Assembly (NCBI RefSeq): GCF_023155275.1
Contig: NZ_JALMUV010000001.1
Coordinates: 310,001 to 374,000 of the forward strand
Length of the DNA: 64,000 nt
Source: Streptomyces rhizoryzae
GTDB lineage: Bacteria; Actinomycetota; Actinomycetes; Streptomycetales; Streptomycetaceae
Direction: 5' to 3'
Shown here: positions 7,908-16,752 of the stretch, piece by piece
Layout: the number at the start of each line of letters is the position of its first letter
Numbering within the stretch: position 1 is the stretch's first letter
Notes under the pieces: model-generated
Told to the model about the DNA's origin: nothing
Database searches by the model: none
The model's input: the letters and a program-made list of their open reading frames with translations, nothing else
Program-made: the position numbers and the translations under genes

Positions 7908-10844
7908 TCAGCGGTGCGGCCCGCTCCCCTTTCCCGCACACGGCGGCTGGACCACCCGGTCCTCCAGGTCCGCTTCCAACTGGGCCAGTTCCAGGCGCAC
8001 CTCGGCCGCACCCACCCGGTCCATGATGCGTTCCCGGGTCGCGATCGCGGCGCGCAGCAGGCGCTGGGCGTCGTCGGTGCGGCCCAGGCGGGCGCTGATG
8101 CCGCCGAGGCGGTGCAGGATCCGTGCCTCCCCCGCCACGTCCCGCCGCTCCCGCACCTGCCGCAGCAGGTCGGTGAGCACCTCCTCGGCCTCCTCGTACC
8201 GCCCGTGGCACTGCATCAGGTCGCTGAGCACGTAGCGCACCTGCAACTCGACCCGGCGGCTGCCCACGCCCTGGCAGAGGTCCAGCGCCTCGTTCAGATA
8301 GCCGCTGGCGGTCCCCCAGTTGCCGCGGTCGCCCTCCAGGCGCGCCATGTGCACCAGCACGCTGGCCGCGCCGACGTAGTCGCCCGCCTCCCAGAACTCG
8401 CCGAGCGCCACCCAGAAGTGGCCGAGCGCGGCCTCCGGATTGCGCTGGCGCGCCTCCAGCAGGGCGAGATTGCGCCGGGCCAGGGCGCAGCCGTGCACCT
8501 CGGCGAGCGCGGTGAACAGCTCCAGGGCGGGGACGAGGCGCTGCCGGGCCGCCTTGAGCTGCGAGCGGCTCAGGTGCAGTGAGCCCAGCGAGCACAGCAG
8601 CGCCGCGCGGCCGCGCTCGGCGCCGGCCACCCGCACGCTCTCCAGCGCCTGGAGATGCGTCGCCTCCCAGTCCTCGAAGTAGCAGCGCGCCTCGAACAGC
8701 GAGACCAGTCCGGTGGCCAGGTCCCAGCACGCCTCGGCCTGCCCGGTGCGGGCCGCGAGGCCGACGGCGGCGCACGCGTTGGCGCGCTCGGACTCCAGCC
8801 AGGCCAGCGGATCGGCCAGCGCCCGGTCCGGGGTGAGGCCGGCCGGGCTGCGGCGCGGCGCCGGGCCGTGCAGGACGGTGAAGTCGCCGCCGTAGATCCG
8901 CCGGTGCGCCTCGTCGACGAGGCTGAGCCAGCCGCCGGTCACCCGGACGAGGGCGGCGTCGCAGTCGTCGGCGTCCCGGTGCCGGTCCAGTTCCTCGCGG
9001 GCGAACAGCCGGATCAGGCCGGGCAGCCGGTAGCGGGGGCTGGACGTCGCGTCGTTGCCGACCACTTCGAGGAGCTGCGCCTCCACCAGCTGGTCGAGCA
9101 GGTCGACGGCCTGGAAGAGGTCCACGTCGAGCAGGGCCGCGGCGACCCAGCCGCCGGTCGAGGGCCCGTCCAGCAGGCTCAGCAGGCGCAGCAGGCGGCG
9201 GGCCTGGTGGTCGAGGGCCTCGTAGGACAGGGCGATGCCGGTACGGATCGCCAGGTCTCCGTAGGCCAGTTCGTCGAGGCGCCGGTGCTCGTCGGAGAGC
9301 CGCTCGACCATCCACGCCAGCGACCAGTGCGGGCGGGCCGCGAGCCGGGCCGCCACGATCCGCAGGGCCAGCGGCAGCCGGCCCACGATGCGGCCCAGCG
9401 TCTCGGCGGCCGGCGCCTCGCTCGCCACCCGCCGCTCGCCGACGATCCCGGCGAGCATCCGCAGGACCTCGTCGTCCGCCAGGACGTCCACGGCCAGGGT
9501 CCGCACACCGGGCAGGCCGGCCGCCCGCGGGCTGCCGGTGACGAGGACGGCGCCGGGGCCGGCACCGGGCAGCAGCGGGCCGAGCTGGTCCTCGGTCGCC
9601 ACGTCGTCGAGGACCACGAGGATCCGCCGCCCGGCGAGCACCTGCCGGTACAGCGCGGCCCGTTCGTCGCAGGACGCGGGCAGCGCCTCGCCCGGGACGC
9701 CGAGCGCCCGCAGGAAGCGGCCGAGGACATCGCTCGCGGTCAGCCGGCGGCCGGGCTCGCGGCCCAGGTCGCAGTAGAGCTGGCCGTCGGGGAAGGCGCG
9801 GGCGATCCGGTGGGCGGCGTGCACCGCGAGGGCGCTCTTGCCGACGCCGGGCGGCCCGGTGAGCGCGACGGCCCGCACGCCGGTGGGGTCGGCGCCGGTG
9901 AGCAGCTCCTCGATGGTCCGCAGCCGGTCGGACCGGCCCACGAAGCCGACGACGTCCGGCGGCAGTTGGCAGGGCACGGCGGTGTCGGCGCCCTCCGCCG
10001 CGCCGACGGCCGCCGGCCCGGGCAGGTCCCCGTCCGCCGGGGGCTCGGCGGGCGCGGCGGGCGGCGCACCGGCCGGGGCGGCCCCGGCCTCACCGGAGAG
10101 GATGGCACGCTGCGTCTCCCGCAGCGCGTCGCCGGGCTCCAGCCCCAGCTCCTCCACGGCGAGCCGGCGGCCGGCCCGGTAGGTCTCCAGCGCCTCGGCG
10201 GTCCGGCCCGAGCGGTGCAGGGCGAGCATCAACTGCCCGCGGGTGCGCTCGCGCAGCGGGTGTTCGGCGAGCAGGGCCCGCAGTTCCCCGACGAGTTCGG
10301 CGTGGCGCCCCGCGTCGAGCCGCAGTCCGGCGTACGTCTCCAACGCGGCGAGGCGGGCTTCTTCCATGTGCTCGGCGCGCTGCATCAGGCGGTCGCTCTC
10401 GGTGCCGCTGAGCGCCGGGCCACGCCACAGGGAAAGGGCCGACCTGAGGAGTTCCTGCGCCTCACCGGCGCGGTCCTTGCGCATCAGCGCCTGCGCTTCG
10501 GCGACTTCGGAAAGGAATACCTGGCTGTCGAGTTCCCCCGCGGCGACCTGCATCACATACCCGGGGCTTTTCGTCACGATGACCGAAGGGCGTCCGCCCT
10601 TCGAGAATAAGGTCCGCAGCCCCGAGATGCAGGTCTGTATCTGCGTGCGCGCGGTGAGCGGCGGATTTTCCCCCCACACCGCTTCCATGAGGTACTCCGC
10701 ACTGACCACGCGATTCGCGTCGAGGAGCAGCGCGGTCAGTACCGTCTGCGTGCGACCGCGCGGCACCCGGCTCTCCGGTGACCCCGGGAAGACGACTTCG
10801 AGCGGGCCCAGAATGCGATAGACCGGACCATTCCGCATCACCAT
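7908..10844 (-). CDS. AfsR-type SARP regulator (wHTH-BTAD-NB-ARC-TPR), probable cluster activator
   Basis: The product is 978 residues from ATG 10844, with AGGGG just upstream; ATG 10838 is also possible. Residues about 8-100 form the OmpR-like winged helix (YRILGPLEVVF). Residues about 105-255 are the bacterial transcriptional activation domain. Residues about 310-600 are an NB-ARC ATPase with Walker A GPPGVGKSAL near residue 335 and Walker B RILVVLDDVA. The rest is TPR helices. Codon 79 is TTA (10608-10610), which points to bldA-dependent translation. It converges on the DTPWP peptide gene and sits beside the NRPS/PKS operon, so it most likely activates both through the 7576-7617 repeats. 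Confidence 0.92.
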   Translation of the reverse strand: MVMRNGPVYRILGPLEVVFPGSPESRVPRGRTQTVLTALLLDANRVVSAEYLMEAVWGENPPLTARTQIQTCISGLRTLFSKGGRPSVIVTKSPGYVMQVAAGELDSQVFLSEVAEAQALMRKDRAGEAQELLRSALSLWRGPALSGTESDRLMQRAEHMEEARLAALETYAGLRLDAGRHAELVGELRALLAEHPLRERTRGQLMLALHRSGRTAEALETYRAGRRLAVEELGLEPGDALRETQRAILSGEAGAAPAGAPPAAPAEPPADGDLPGPAAVGAAEGADTAVPCQLPPDVVGFVGRSDRLRTIEELLTGADPTGVRAVALTGPPGVGKSALAVHAAHRIARAFPDGQLYCDLGREPGRRLTASDVLGRFLRALGVPGEALPASCDERAALYRQVLAGRRILVVLDDVATEDQLGPLLPGAGPGAVLVTGSPRAAGLPGVRTLAVDVLADDEVLRMLAGIVGERRVASEAPAAETLGRIVGRLPLALRIVAARLAARPHWSLAWMVERLSDEHRRLDELAYGDLAIRTGIALSYEALDHQARRLLRLLSLLDGPSTGGWVAAALLDVDLFQAVDLLDQLVEAQLLEVVGNDATSSPRYRLPGLIRLFAREELDRHRDADDCDAALVRVTGGWLSLVDEAHRRIYGGDFTVLHGPAPRRSPAGLTPDRALADPLAWLESERANACAAVGLAARTGQAEACWDLATGLVSLFEARCYFEDWEATHLQALESVRVAGAERGRAALLCSLGSLHLSRSQLKAARQRLVPALELFTALAEVHGCALARRNLALLEARQRNPEAALGHFWVALGEFWEAGDYVGAASVLVHMARLEGDRGNWGTASGYLNEALDLCQGVGSRRVELQVRYVLSDLMQCHGRYEEAEEVLTDLLRQVRERRDVAGEARILHRLGGISARLGRTDDAQRLLRAAIATRERIMDRVGAAEVRLELAQLEADLEDRVVQPPCAGKGSGPHR

Positions 10845-11707
10845 GCAACCCCTAGTGTCGTATGAGCCTGTTCCTGTTGGCCGGAGCCTGCCGGTCCGGT
10901 CGGCCGGAGCCCGCCGGCGGCGCTCGCGGGCGGCTGCGTCAGCCCCTGCCGCGGGAGGCGTGCCGGGGCAGCCGAAAGCGGCGTTGTCGTGGCCGGGCCG
11001 GGCGCGGGTCGTACGCGGCGCCTGCGCCGAGCGCCATCGGGGCGCGCTCGGGTCGAGGATGCTCCCGCGAAGGTAGTGTCGGACGACTTCCCGGTGGGTT
11101 GGGGTAACGTTTCCGCGACGTTTCGGGATCAGACGTCGGGTAAATCCCCGGCGCCGGCCGGCATCGAAGCGCGCTGCGCCGCGCGCAGGGAACCGCGCAC
11201 CCCCACCCGGCCCTTTTCCCGCCCACCGCGGAAACCGGCCGGCGCGCACCGGCCTTCGGCCGCACCGCACCCGTACGGCGTGACCACACTGCGGCCACCG
11301 AGCCTCACCGCCCCCGGAACCGCCCCCGCCGCACCGACCGCCCGCGCCCCGAAGAGCACCCGCCGGACCCCGGAGCCGGAGCGCCCCTCGCATTCCCCGA
11401 ACGCCCGGGGCCGCGCCGCCCCCCGACAGGCGTCGTGGCGGACGCCCCTTCCCTTCCGCTCGCGTGCGGTCTCGATGCTCGGCAGTCCGGTGACAGCAGA
11501 ACCTGCGGGGGCGGCGAAGGCGGCGATCAGGGCTGGCCAGACTTGATCCATGCCGGGAGGCTAGCGGCGGGCCGGAAGGGATACCAGTGCCTCCGGCACC
11601 TCATTACCTTTTCATGTCAGTGCCCATGACCGGCGGCGACCTCGCTCATGGCGGCGCACCCGCGAGCGGCTGCCGGGGGGCGTCGTCGCGGCGGGTGCGC
11701 CCGGCTG
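10845..11707. other. Long intergenic region upstream of the SARP gene
   Basis: No convincing intact gene is visible in these 863 bases. They should hold the promoter of the leftward SARP gene; a possible -10 (TACCTT on the minus strand) lies at 11070-11075. A minus-strand frame from 11551 begins MDQVWPALIAAFAAPAGSAV, which resembles the start of small Streptomyces membrane proteins, then degenerates into arginine- and glycine-rich sequence. It may be a gene remnant. A repeat pair at 11107-11124 is listed separately. Confidence 0.5.
11107..11124. promoter_or_regulatory. ACGTTTC direct repeat with 11-bp period
   Basis: ACGTTTC occurs at 11107-11113 and again at 11118-11124, exactly 11 bp apart, about 260 bp upstream of the SARP start codon. 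The spacing is that of SARP sites, but the bases differ from the TAGCG repeats at 7577-7603 and no good -10 follows 8 bp downstream on either strand. A regulator site is possible but unproven. Confidence 0.3.
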
Positions 11708-12430
11708 CTATCGGGCGCTGGTTGTTCGGGGCGTGCGGCCGAAGTCGGTGGTGAGCCAGTGCTCGATGGAGGGGGCGGGGAACTCGTGGGGCCGGTGGGT
11801 GCCGGGGACCGGGGTGAGGTCGGTCATGCGGTCCAGGCAGAACGCGCGCCAGTCATCCCTGCCGAGGTCGAAGGCGATGAGGTACCAGCGGCCGGTGCGC
11901 AGGATGTACCGGTACGGCTCGACCAGGCGGGTCGAGGTGCGGTTCCGCCGGTCGGTGTAGTGGAACTCGATCCTGCCGTGGTGGGCCACTGCGTCAGCGA
12001 TCACGCCGAGGGCGGCTGAGCTGATGGCGGTGGTCGGTTGCTGGAGGACCTCGGTGGCCAGAGCGGTGGCAGCCGCCCGTTGCCGGAGGCGGCGGGGAAG
12101 GACTTGGTCCAGCTTGAGCAGCGCGCGGGAGGTGACCGGATCGTCCGGGAGCCAGGATTGCAGCACGCGCAGACCGGCGATGACGGCGGCGATCTCATCG
12201 GCGCTGAACAGCAGTGGGGGGATCTGCACGTCCGGACGAAGCCGGTAGCTGCTGCCCGGGCCCGGGCGTGCTTGCACGTCGTAGCCCAGTTCCCGCAGTC
12301 GTTGTGCATCGCGTCGGACGGTGCGCACGCTGACGCCCAGGCGCCGGGCGAGGGTTGCGGCGGGCCAGTCGCCCCCGCTTCGCAGCAGCATGAGCAGGTG
12401 CAACGTCCGTGCTGTCGGATCCGCATCCAT
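11708..12430 (-). CDS. WYL-domain transcriptional regulator (YafY type)
   Basis: This 240-residue protein has an N-terminal HTH (residues about 5-60: TLARRLGVSVRTVRRDAQRL) and a C-terminal WYL domain with GRWYLIAFDLGRDDWRAFCLDRM. WYL domains sense ligands such as nucleotides. It is divergent from the NmrA-type reductase gene with 88 bp between starts, the usual arrangement for a regulator and its target. An inverted repeat at 12451-12471 lies between them. Confidence 0.88.
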   Translation of the reverse strand: MDADPTARTLHLLMLLRSGGDWPAATLARRLGVSVRTVRRDAQRLRELGYDVQARPGPGSSYRLRPDVQIPPLLFSADEIAAVIAGLRVLQSWLPDDPVTSRALLKLDQVLPRRLRQRAAATALATEVLQQPTTAISSAALGVIADAVAHHGRIEFHYTDRRNRTSTRLVEPYRYILRTGRWYLIAFDLGRDDWRAFCLDRMTDLTPVPGTHRPHEFPAPSIEHWLTTDFGRTPRTTSAR

Positions 12431-12450
12431 ACGGTCAGCCTGCCAGGAAA

Positions 12451-12471
12451 GGCGGCCGGAATCAGGCCGCC
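12451..12471. promoter_or_regulatory. Inverted repeat GGCGGCC-N7-GGCCGCC between WYL regulator and reductase
   Basis: The arms GGCGGCC (12451-12457) and GGCCGCC (12465-12471) are perfect and centred between the two divergent starts. The flanks extend the dyad imperfectly (AGGAA on the left, TTCCT on the right). It is a candidate operator for the WYL regulator; GC-rich dyads are common in this genome, so chance is possible. Confidence 0.4.
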
Positions 12472-12518
12472 TCTGTTCCTACCGTGGTGGCGATCTCCGC
12501 GACTCGAAAGGACCGCAC

Positions 12519-13391
12519 GTGCAGATCGCTGTCACCACACCCAACGGCAACGTCGGCCACCATGTCGTACGCATCCTGGTGCGGGCCGGAACCCGGCCCA
12601 GGCTGCTGATGCGGAGGCCGGACCGGTTGGCCCCGGACCTGCGGGGCCTCGTCGATGTCGTGAAGGTCGACCAGTACGACGCCGCGCAGGTCGTCGATGC
12701 CACCAGGGGCCTGGACGCGCTCTTCTGGGTGGACCCCACGCCGGCCGGTGCCGACCCGCTCGCCGACTACGCGCGCGCCACCGACAGCGTCGTGGCCGCC
12801 GTCACGCAGAACGCCATCGGACGGGTGGTGTTCCAGAGCAGTGTCGGCGCCGAGAAGCGGCACGGCGCCGGCGAGATCGACGGTCTGGCCCACACCGAGA
12901 CCGCCCTGGACGCCACCGGCGCCGATGTCACGCACCTGCGCTGCGGCTATTTCTTCACCAACCTGCTGCTCCACCTCGATGCGCTGCGCGCCGGAACCGT
13001 GCAGGTCGTGCTGCCGCTCGACAGCCCCATGGCCTGGGTCGCCCCGAGAGACATCGCCGAAGTCGCCGTGACCCGGCTGCTCAGCCCTTCCTGGTCCGGC
13101 CGGCAGGTGCAGGCCGTGCACGGCCCCGCCGACTTCACCTGGTCCGAAGTGGCCGAGATCCTCAGCGCGGTGCTGGGGCGCCGGATCACGGCCGAGCGGA
13201 TCGCGGACGAGGCCATGTATGCGCAGCTCACCGCTTCCGGTATGCCGCCCCGGCTCGCCGACGCGGTCCTTGGTATGTCGACCGGGCTGCGCGAGGGCTT
13301 CACCCCCGAGCAACCCCGCACCGCGACCACGACGACCCCGACGACGCTGGTGTCCTGGGCCTACGAAACCCTCCGGCCCGCGCTGACCTGA
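12519..13391 (+). CDS. NmrA-family NAD(P)-binding reductase (atypical SDR)
   Basis: This 290-residue protein begins at GTG 12519 with GAAAGGA six bases upstream. The N-terminus has the Rossmann motif TPNGNVGHHVV, matching the TGxxGxxG of atypical short-chain dehydrogenases such as NmrA and quinone oxidoreductase 2. The C-terminal half has the family's AWVAPRDIAEVA and FTWSEVAEIL segments. These proteins act as NAD(P)H-dependent reductases or redox sensors; the substrate is not evident. The divergent WYL regulator probably controls it. Confidence 0.85.
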   Translation: MQIAVTTPNGNVGHHVVRILVRAGTRPRLLMRRPDRLAPDLRGLVDVVKVDQYDAAQVVDATRGLDALFWVDPTPAGADPLADYARATDSVVAAVTQNAIGRVVFQSSVGAEKRHGAGEIDGLAHTETALDATGADVTHLRCGYFFTNLLLHLDALRAGTVQVVLPLDSPMAWVAPRDIAEVAVTRLLSPSWSGRQVQAVHGPADFTWSEVAEILSAVLGRRITAERIADEAMYAQLTASGMPPRLADAVLGMSTGLREGFTPEQPRTATTTTPTTLVSWAYETLRPALT

Positions 13392-13540
13392 CGACGGTGC
13401 CCGTCCGCCCGGCGAGGGACACGGAGCCCAGCTGAGCGGCTGGAGTTGAGGTTGCCGGCGTTCTTGTGGTTGTACGGTCGTGGTGGGTCAATGGCAGGGC
13501 GTTTCCGCAGGGCCGTGAAGCGCCGGAGGGGCAGGGAGGC

Positions 13541-13888
13541 ATGATGGTGCTGGAGCTGTTGCTGATCTTGGCCGTGTTGGGCGCGATCGCGGTGGGGGTT
13601 GTCGTCGCCGCGACGGCGATGAGCAAGCGCGGCAGGAACGCCCAGCCGCCGGTCCCGCCGGGGAGTTGGGGTCCGGGCCCGGGCATGCCGCACCAGGCGC
13701 CGTACCCGCCCGTCCAGCAGCCCGGTCCGGGGTACCCGCCGATGCAGCAGCCCGGTCCGGGGTACCCCTCGGTGCAGCAGCCCGGCGGGCAGGCGCATCC
13801 GCCGGTCATGCCTCCCGGGCAGCCGCCGCAGCACCCCGGCCCGTACGGCGCCCCTCCGCCGCAACAGCCGCCCGCTCAGGGGCAGTGA
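13541..13888 (+). CDS. Small membrane-anchored proline-rich protein
   Basis: Starting at ATG 13541 (GGGAGG upstream), the 115 residues begin with one transmembrane helix (about 3-25), a short basic stretch (SKRGRN), then a Pro/Gln/Gly tail with repeats of QQPGPGYPP. The repeat is also visible in the DNA (cagcccggtccggggtaccc twice). Tails like this are common in actinobacterial surface or cytoplasmic-face proteins and have low sequence constraint. No function is assigned. An upstream in-frame GTG at 13466 would add 25 residues but lacks a ribosome site. Confidence 0.6.
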   Translation: MMVLELLLILAVLGAIAVGVVVAATAMSKRGRNAQPPVPPGSWGPGPGMPHQAPYPPVQQPGPGYPPMQQPGPGYPSVQQPGGQAHPPVMPPGQPPQHPGPYGAPPPQQPPAQGQ

Positions 13889-14023
13889 CACAGGGGGCCC
13901 GGCCGTCCGCGGGCGGGCGGCGGGCGGGCCCGGCCGGCGCTGTTTCGCGCGGGGCTGTGTCGACCAGCGCTGATTCGAGCGGCGCCGTTTCGCGCGGTTG
14001 CTTGCTCGTTCGACGGTGTTGCG

Positions 14024-14629
14024 TTACGTGTGCTGCTCTTCGTCGATGCCCGGGGGCCGTCCGTCGGGTGCGTCCTTGCGGTGGTTGGCGTGGAAGCGCG
14101 CCTTCTTCTGGCGGTTGCCGCACGTGTTCATGTCGCACCATTTGCGGGTGCGGCTCCGGCTGGTGTCGAAGAAGGCGGCCCGGCAGGTCGGTGAGGCGCA
14201 CAAGGCCAGTTCTCCGTCTCGTTCGCCCGCGATGATGCTGATCGCATCGGCGGCGATCACGCTGAGGGCGTCCTCCACGCAGGAGGCCGAGCCGAGGCGC
14301 CACCGCCGCTCCCCCTCGGGCGTCAGGACCGCCGCGGCCCGACCCCGGGTGCTGTGGTCGTTGATGACGTGGACGGCAGCCGCGGGGAGCGCCTCCTGGA
14401 CCGCGGCCGCCGTGGCGGCGGCGTGGATCGCCTCCCGCAGTTCCCTGGCGAGGTCGAGCTGGGCAGGGGTGCAGGAGTCCACGGCGAGGTCGTTGACTGC
14501 CAGCCAGTCGACGAGCCGGTGCGGCGTGGGAATGCGCTCGACGGCCTTGCCGTAACGCTCCGACAGCGTTCCCGTGAAGCTGGTCGCCAGCACCCTACCG
14601 AGGCGGAAGTCAGGGAACGCAGCACGCAT
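14024..14629 (-). CDS. CGNR zinc finger regulator (ABATE domain)
   Basis: The 201-residue protein shows the typical N-terminal ABATE fold (residues about 1-130) and a C-terminal CGNR zinc finger: CASPTCRAAFFD, then CDMNTCGNRQKKARFH, with the four cysteines. The family is thought to be DNA-binding stress or metabolism regulators. AAGGTGG precedes ATG 14629. Only 13 bp separate the start codon from the truncated epoxide hydrolase on the other strand, so the promoter must lie within that remnant. Confidence 0.88.
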   Translation of the reverse strand: MRAAFPDFRLGRVLATSFTGTLSERYGKAVERIPTPHRLVDWLAVNDLAVDSCTPAQLDLARELREAIHAAATAAAVQEALPAAAVHVINDHSTRGRAAAVLTPEGERRWRLGSASCVEDALSVIAADAISIIAGERDGELALCASPTCRAAFFDTSRSRTRKWCDMNTCGNRQKKARFHANHRKDAPDGRPPGIDEEQHT

Positions 14630-14642
14630 GGAACCACCTTAG

Positions 14643-15569
14643 CCGGTTGCGGCCCGGCTCGGTCTGGGAATTCACTTCCTGCACCGCCGCTCCGCGCGCG
14701 CGGATGCCACTCCGCTGATCCTGACGCACGGCTGGCCGGGCAGCATCGCCGAGTTCATCGACGTCGTGGACGAACTGGCAGAGCCGGACGATGCCGGCGC
14801 GCCGGCGTTCCACGTCGTGGTCCCGTCGCTGCCCGGCTTCGGTTACAGCGACAAACCGGCCACCACCGGGTGGGGAACCGAAAGGATCGCGGCCGCGTGG
14901 GTCGAGCTGATGGGACGGCTCGGTTACCGCCGATTCCTGGCACACGGCGGTGACTGGGGCGGAAATATCACCACGGTTCTCGGCGGCCGGTTCCCGGCGC
15001 ACGTTCTCGGGATCCACACCTTGTTCGCGGAGGCGCCGCCCGGGCTGACAACGGACGGGCTGACCGCGGTCGAGCGCAGGTGGACCGAGGAAACCCGTGA
15101 TTTCTGGCGCCACCGCGCGGGGTACGCGAAGCAGCAGGCGACCCGGCCGCAGACCATCGGCTACTCGCTCGTCGATTCACCGGTCGGGCTTCTCGCCTGG
15201 ATCCTCGACAAGTTCGCCGAGTGGTCGGATACCGAGGACAGCCCGTTCGAGACGATGTCCCGGGACAGGATTCTTGCCGACGTCACCCTGTACTGGCTGA
15301 CGCGGACCGGCGCGTCGGCGGCCCGCATCTACTACGAAAGCCACAACTCGCTGGACCCGGAACTCCGGGTCGACGTCCCGGCAGCGATCAGTATGTATCC
15401 CCGCGATATCGAGAAGTGTCCGCGCCCCTGGGCACAGGAGCGGTACCGCCGCATCGTCCGGTGGCGGGCGCCCGAATCCGGAGGGCATTTCCCGTCGCTG
15501 GAGGTGACCGGGTATTTCGTGAAGGACCTACAGGAGGGCCTCGCGGCGGTGTTGGCCGCTCGTCGGTGA
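14643..15569 (+). pseudogene. 5'-truncated epoxide hydrolase
   Basis: The frame opens after a TAG at 14640-14642 and enters mid-family with GLGIHFLHRRS and LILTHGWPGS. It continues with the nucleophile region HGGDWGGN, a cap domain, the Tyr-rich YESHNSLDP segment and the catalytic His in GGHFPSLE. Bacterial epoxide hydrolases of this type have about 380 residues with an N-terminal EHN domain of about 100; here that domain and the start codon are missing. ATG 14766 would give a 267-residue product lacking the oxyanion-hole HGWPG. The active-site residues remain intact, so truncation looks recent, probably caused by a join at the CGNR gene. Confidence 0.75.
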
Positions 15570-15578
15570 CAGCGGCTC

Positions 15579-15623
15579 GGCGCCCCGGCACCGGCCACCG
15601 TCCTCCAGACCGCGAGGGGCGCC
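15579..15623. terminator. Hairpin between convergent genes
   Basis: GGCGCCCC (15579-15586) pairs perfectly with GGGGCGCC (15616-15623). It lies between the ends of the epoxide hydrolase remnant and the LysR gene, a reasonable place for a bidirectional terminator. There is no U-tract and the loop is long. Confidence 0.4.
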
Positions 15624-15678
15624 GGGCACCGCCCGCCGGAGCACATCCCCCCGACGGCGGCCGCGCGGGCGAGGCCGT

Positions 15679-16614
15679 TCAGTGCGGCATCGCCCAGCCT
15701 GGCGCCCAGGTCCCGGCGGTGTCGTGGCCGGCCGCTGTGGCGGCGAGGTGGGCGCGGAGGGTGGCCAGCGCCGGGTGGGGGTTGTCGCGGTGCCAGAGGA
15801 GGGAGTGCGGGTAGACCGGTGTCGGGTCGGTCACCGGGATGCGGCGCAGGCCGTGGCCGACGGGCCAGACGAGGCGGGTCTGCTCGGTCGTGAGGGTGGC
15901 CAGGGCCGGCGTGTCGGCGATGGTGTCGAGGAGCGTGTCGGAGCCGAAGTTGGGGCCGGTTGCCTCGATGGTGAGGCCGAACTCGGCGGCGAGATCGTCG
16001 TAGTAGGCGGCCCACTCGGTTCCGGGAACGATGCCGGGCATCCAGATCCGGTGCCCGGCGAGCTCCTCGACGGTCACCGACCGGGCGCGGGCCAGCGTGT
16101 GGGCGGGACCGGTGAGGAGCTGGTGCGGCTCGTCGAGAACCCGCACGGACTCGATACCCTCGGGGAGGGGCCGGCCGGGCATGGCGACGGCGCGGAAGGA
16201 GGCGTCGATCGCACCCGACCGGATGGCGGCGACGGCCGTCTCGACGTCGAACAGCATCACCACGTCGAGGTCGATCTCCGGATGCGCGTGGTGGAAGCCG
16301 CGCATCAGGCCCGATGGCGCGACGCGCGAGGCGATCACGTCGACGCGCAGCGGACGGCGGCCGGTGCGAACGGAGGCGACCGCGCGCTCCCCGACGCGCA
16401 GCAGCTCGCGCGCATGGGGGAGGAACGCCTGCCCGTCGATGGTCGGCTCGGCGCCGCGCGGCGTGCGGGTGAACAGCCGCACGCCGAGGGTGCGCTCCAG
16501 CGCGCCGATCCGTTTGGAGACGGCCTGCTGGGTGATCGACAGGTCGGCGGCGGCTTTCTGGAACTGGCCCTCTTCCGCGACGGCGACGAAGGTACGTACT
16601 GCTTCGAGATCCAC
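15679..16614 (-). CDS. LysR-family transcriptional regulator
   Basis: GTG 16614, with AGGGTGG upstream, gives 311 residues. The N-terminal winged HTH (residues about 1-60, ITQQAVSKRIGALERTLGVRLF) and the C-terminal periplasmic-binding-like effector domain are typical. It is divergent from an MFS transporter and an isochorismatase-like gene, with a LysR-type dyad in the gap, and most likely controls them. A TTG at 16635 would add seven residues and overlap the operator. Confidence 0.88.
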   Translation of the reverse strand: MDLEAVRTFVAVAEEGQFQKAAADLSITQQAVSKRIGALERTLGVRLFTRTPRGAEPTIDGQAFLPHARELLRVGERAVASVRTGRRPLRVDVIASRVAPSGLMRGFHHAHPEIDLDVVMLFDVETAVAAIRSGAIDASFRAVAMPGRPLPEGIESVRVLDEPHQLLTGPAHTLARARSVTVEELAGHRIWMPGIVPGTEWAAYYDDLAAEFGLTIEATGPNFGSDTLLDTIADTPALATLTTEQTRLVWPVGHGLRRIPVTDPTPVYPHSLLWHRDNPHPALATLRAHLAATAAGHDTAGTWAPGWAMPH

Positions 16615-16631
16615 GCCGACCACCCTAGCGA

Positions 16632-16646
16632 ACAACCAATAGTTGT
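16632..16646. promoter_or_regulatory. LysR-type dyad ACAAC-N5-GTTGT
   Basis: ACAACCAATAGTTGT is a 15-bp dyad just upstream of the LysR start. AACAACC (16631-16637) also pairs with GGTTGTT at 16663-16669. Dyads of this kind in the divergent gap are typical recognition and activation sites for LysR proteins controlling the facing gene. Confidence 0.5.
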
Positions 16647-16752
16647 AGGTCGTCGGCAGATCGGTTGTTTGACCTGCCGTTGCCCTTCCCGATTACCTCT
16701 CATCGATCAACGTCAGTTTGTTCCAGTGGGACCTCAAGGGAGTGCGCTGAGC

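Noticed and set aside
13940..14000. GTTTCGCGCGG-like pair near 13940 and 13988
   Set aside because: Short, imperfect and without relation to a promoter; judged chance in GC-rich DNA.
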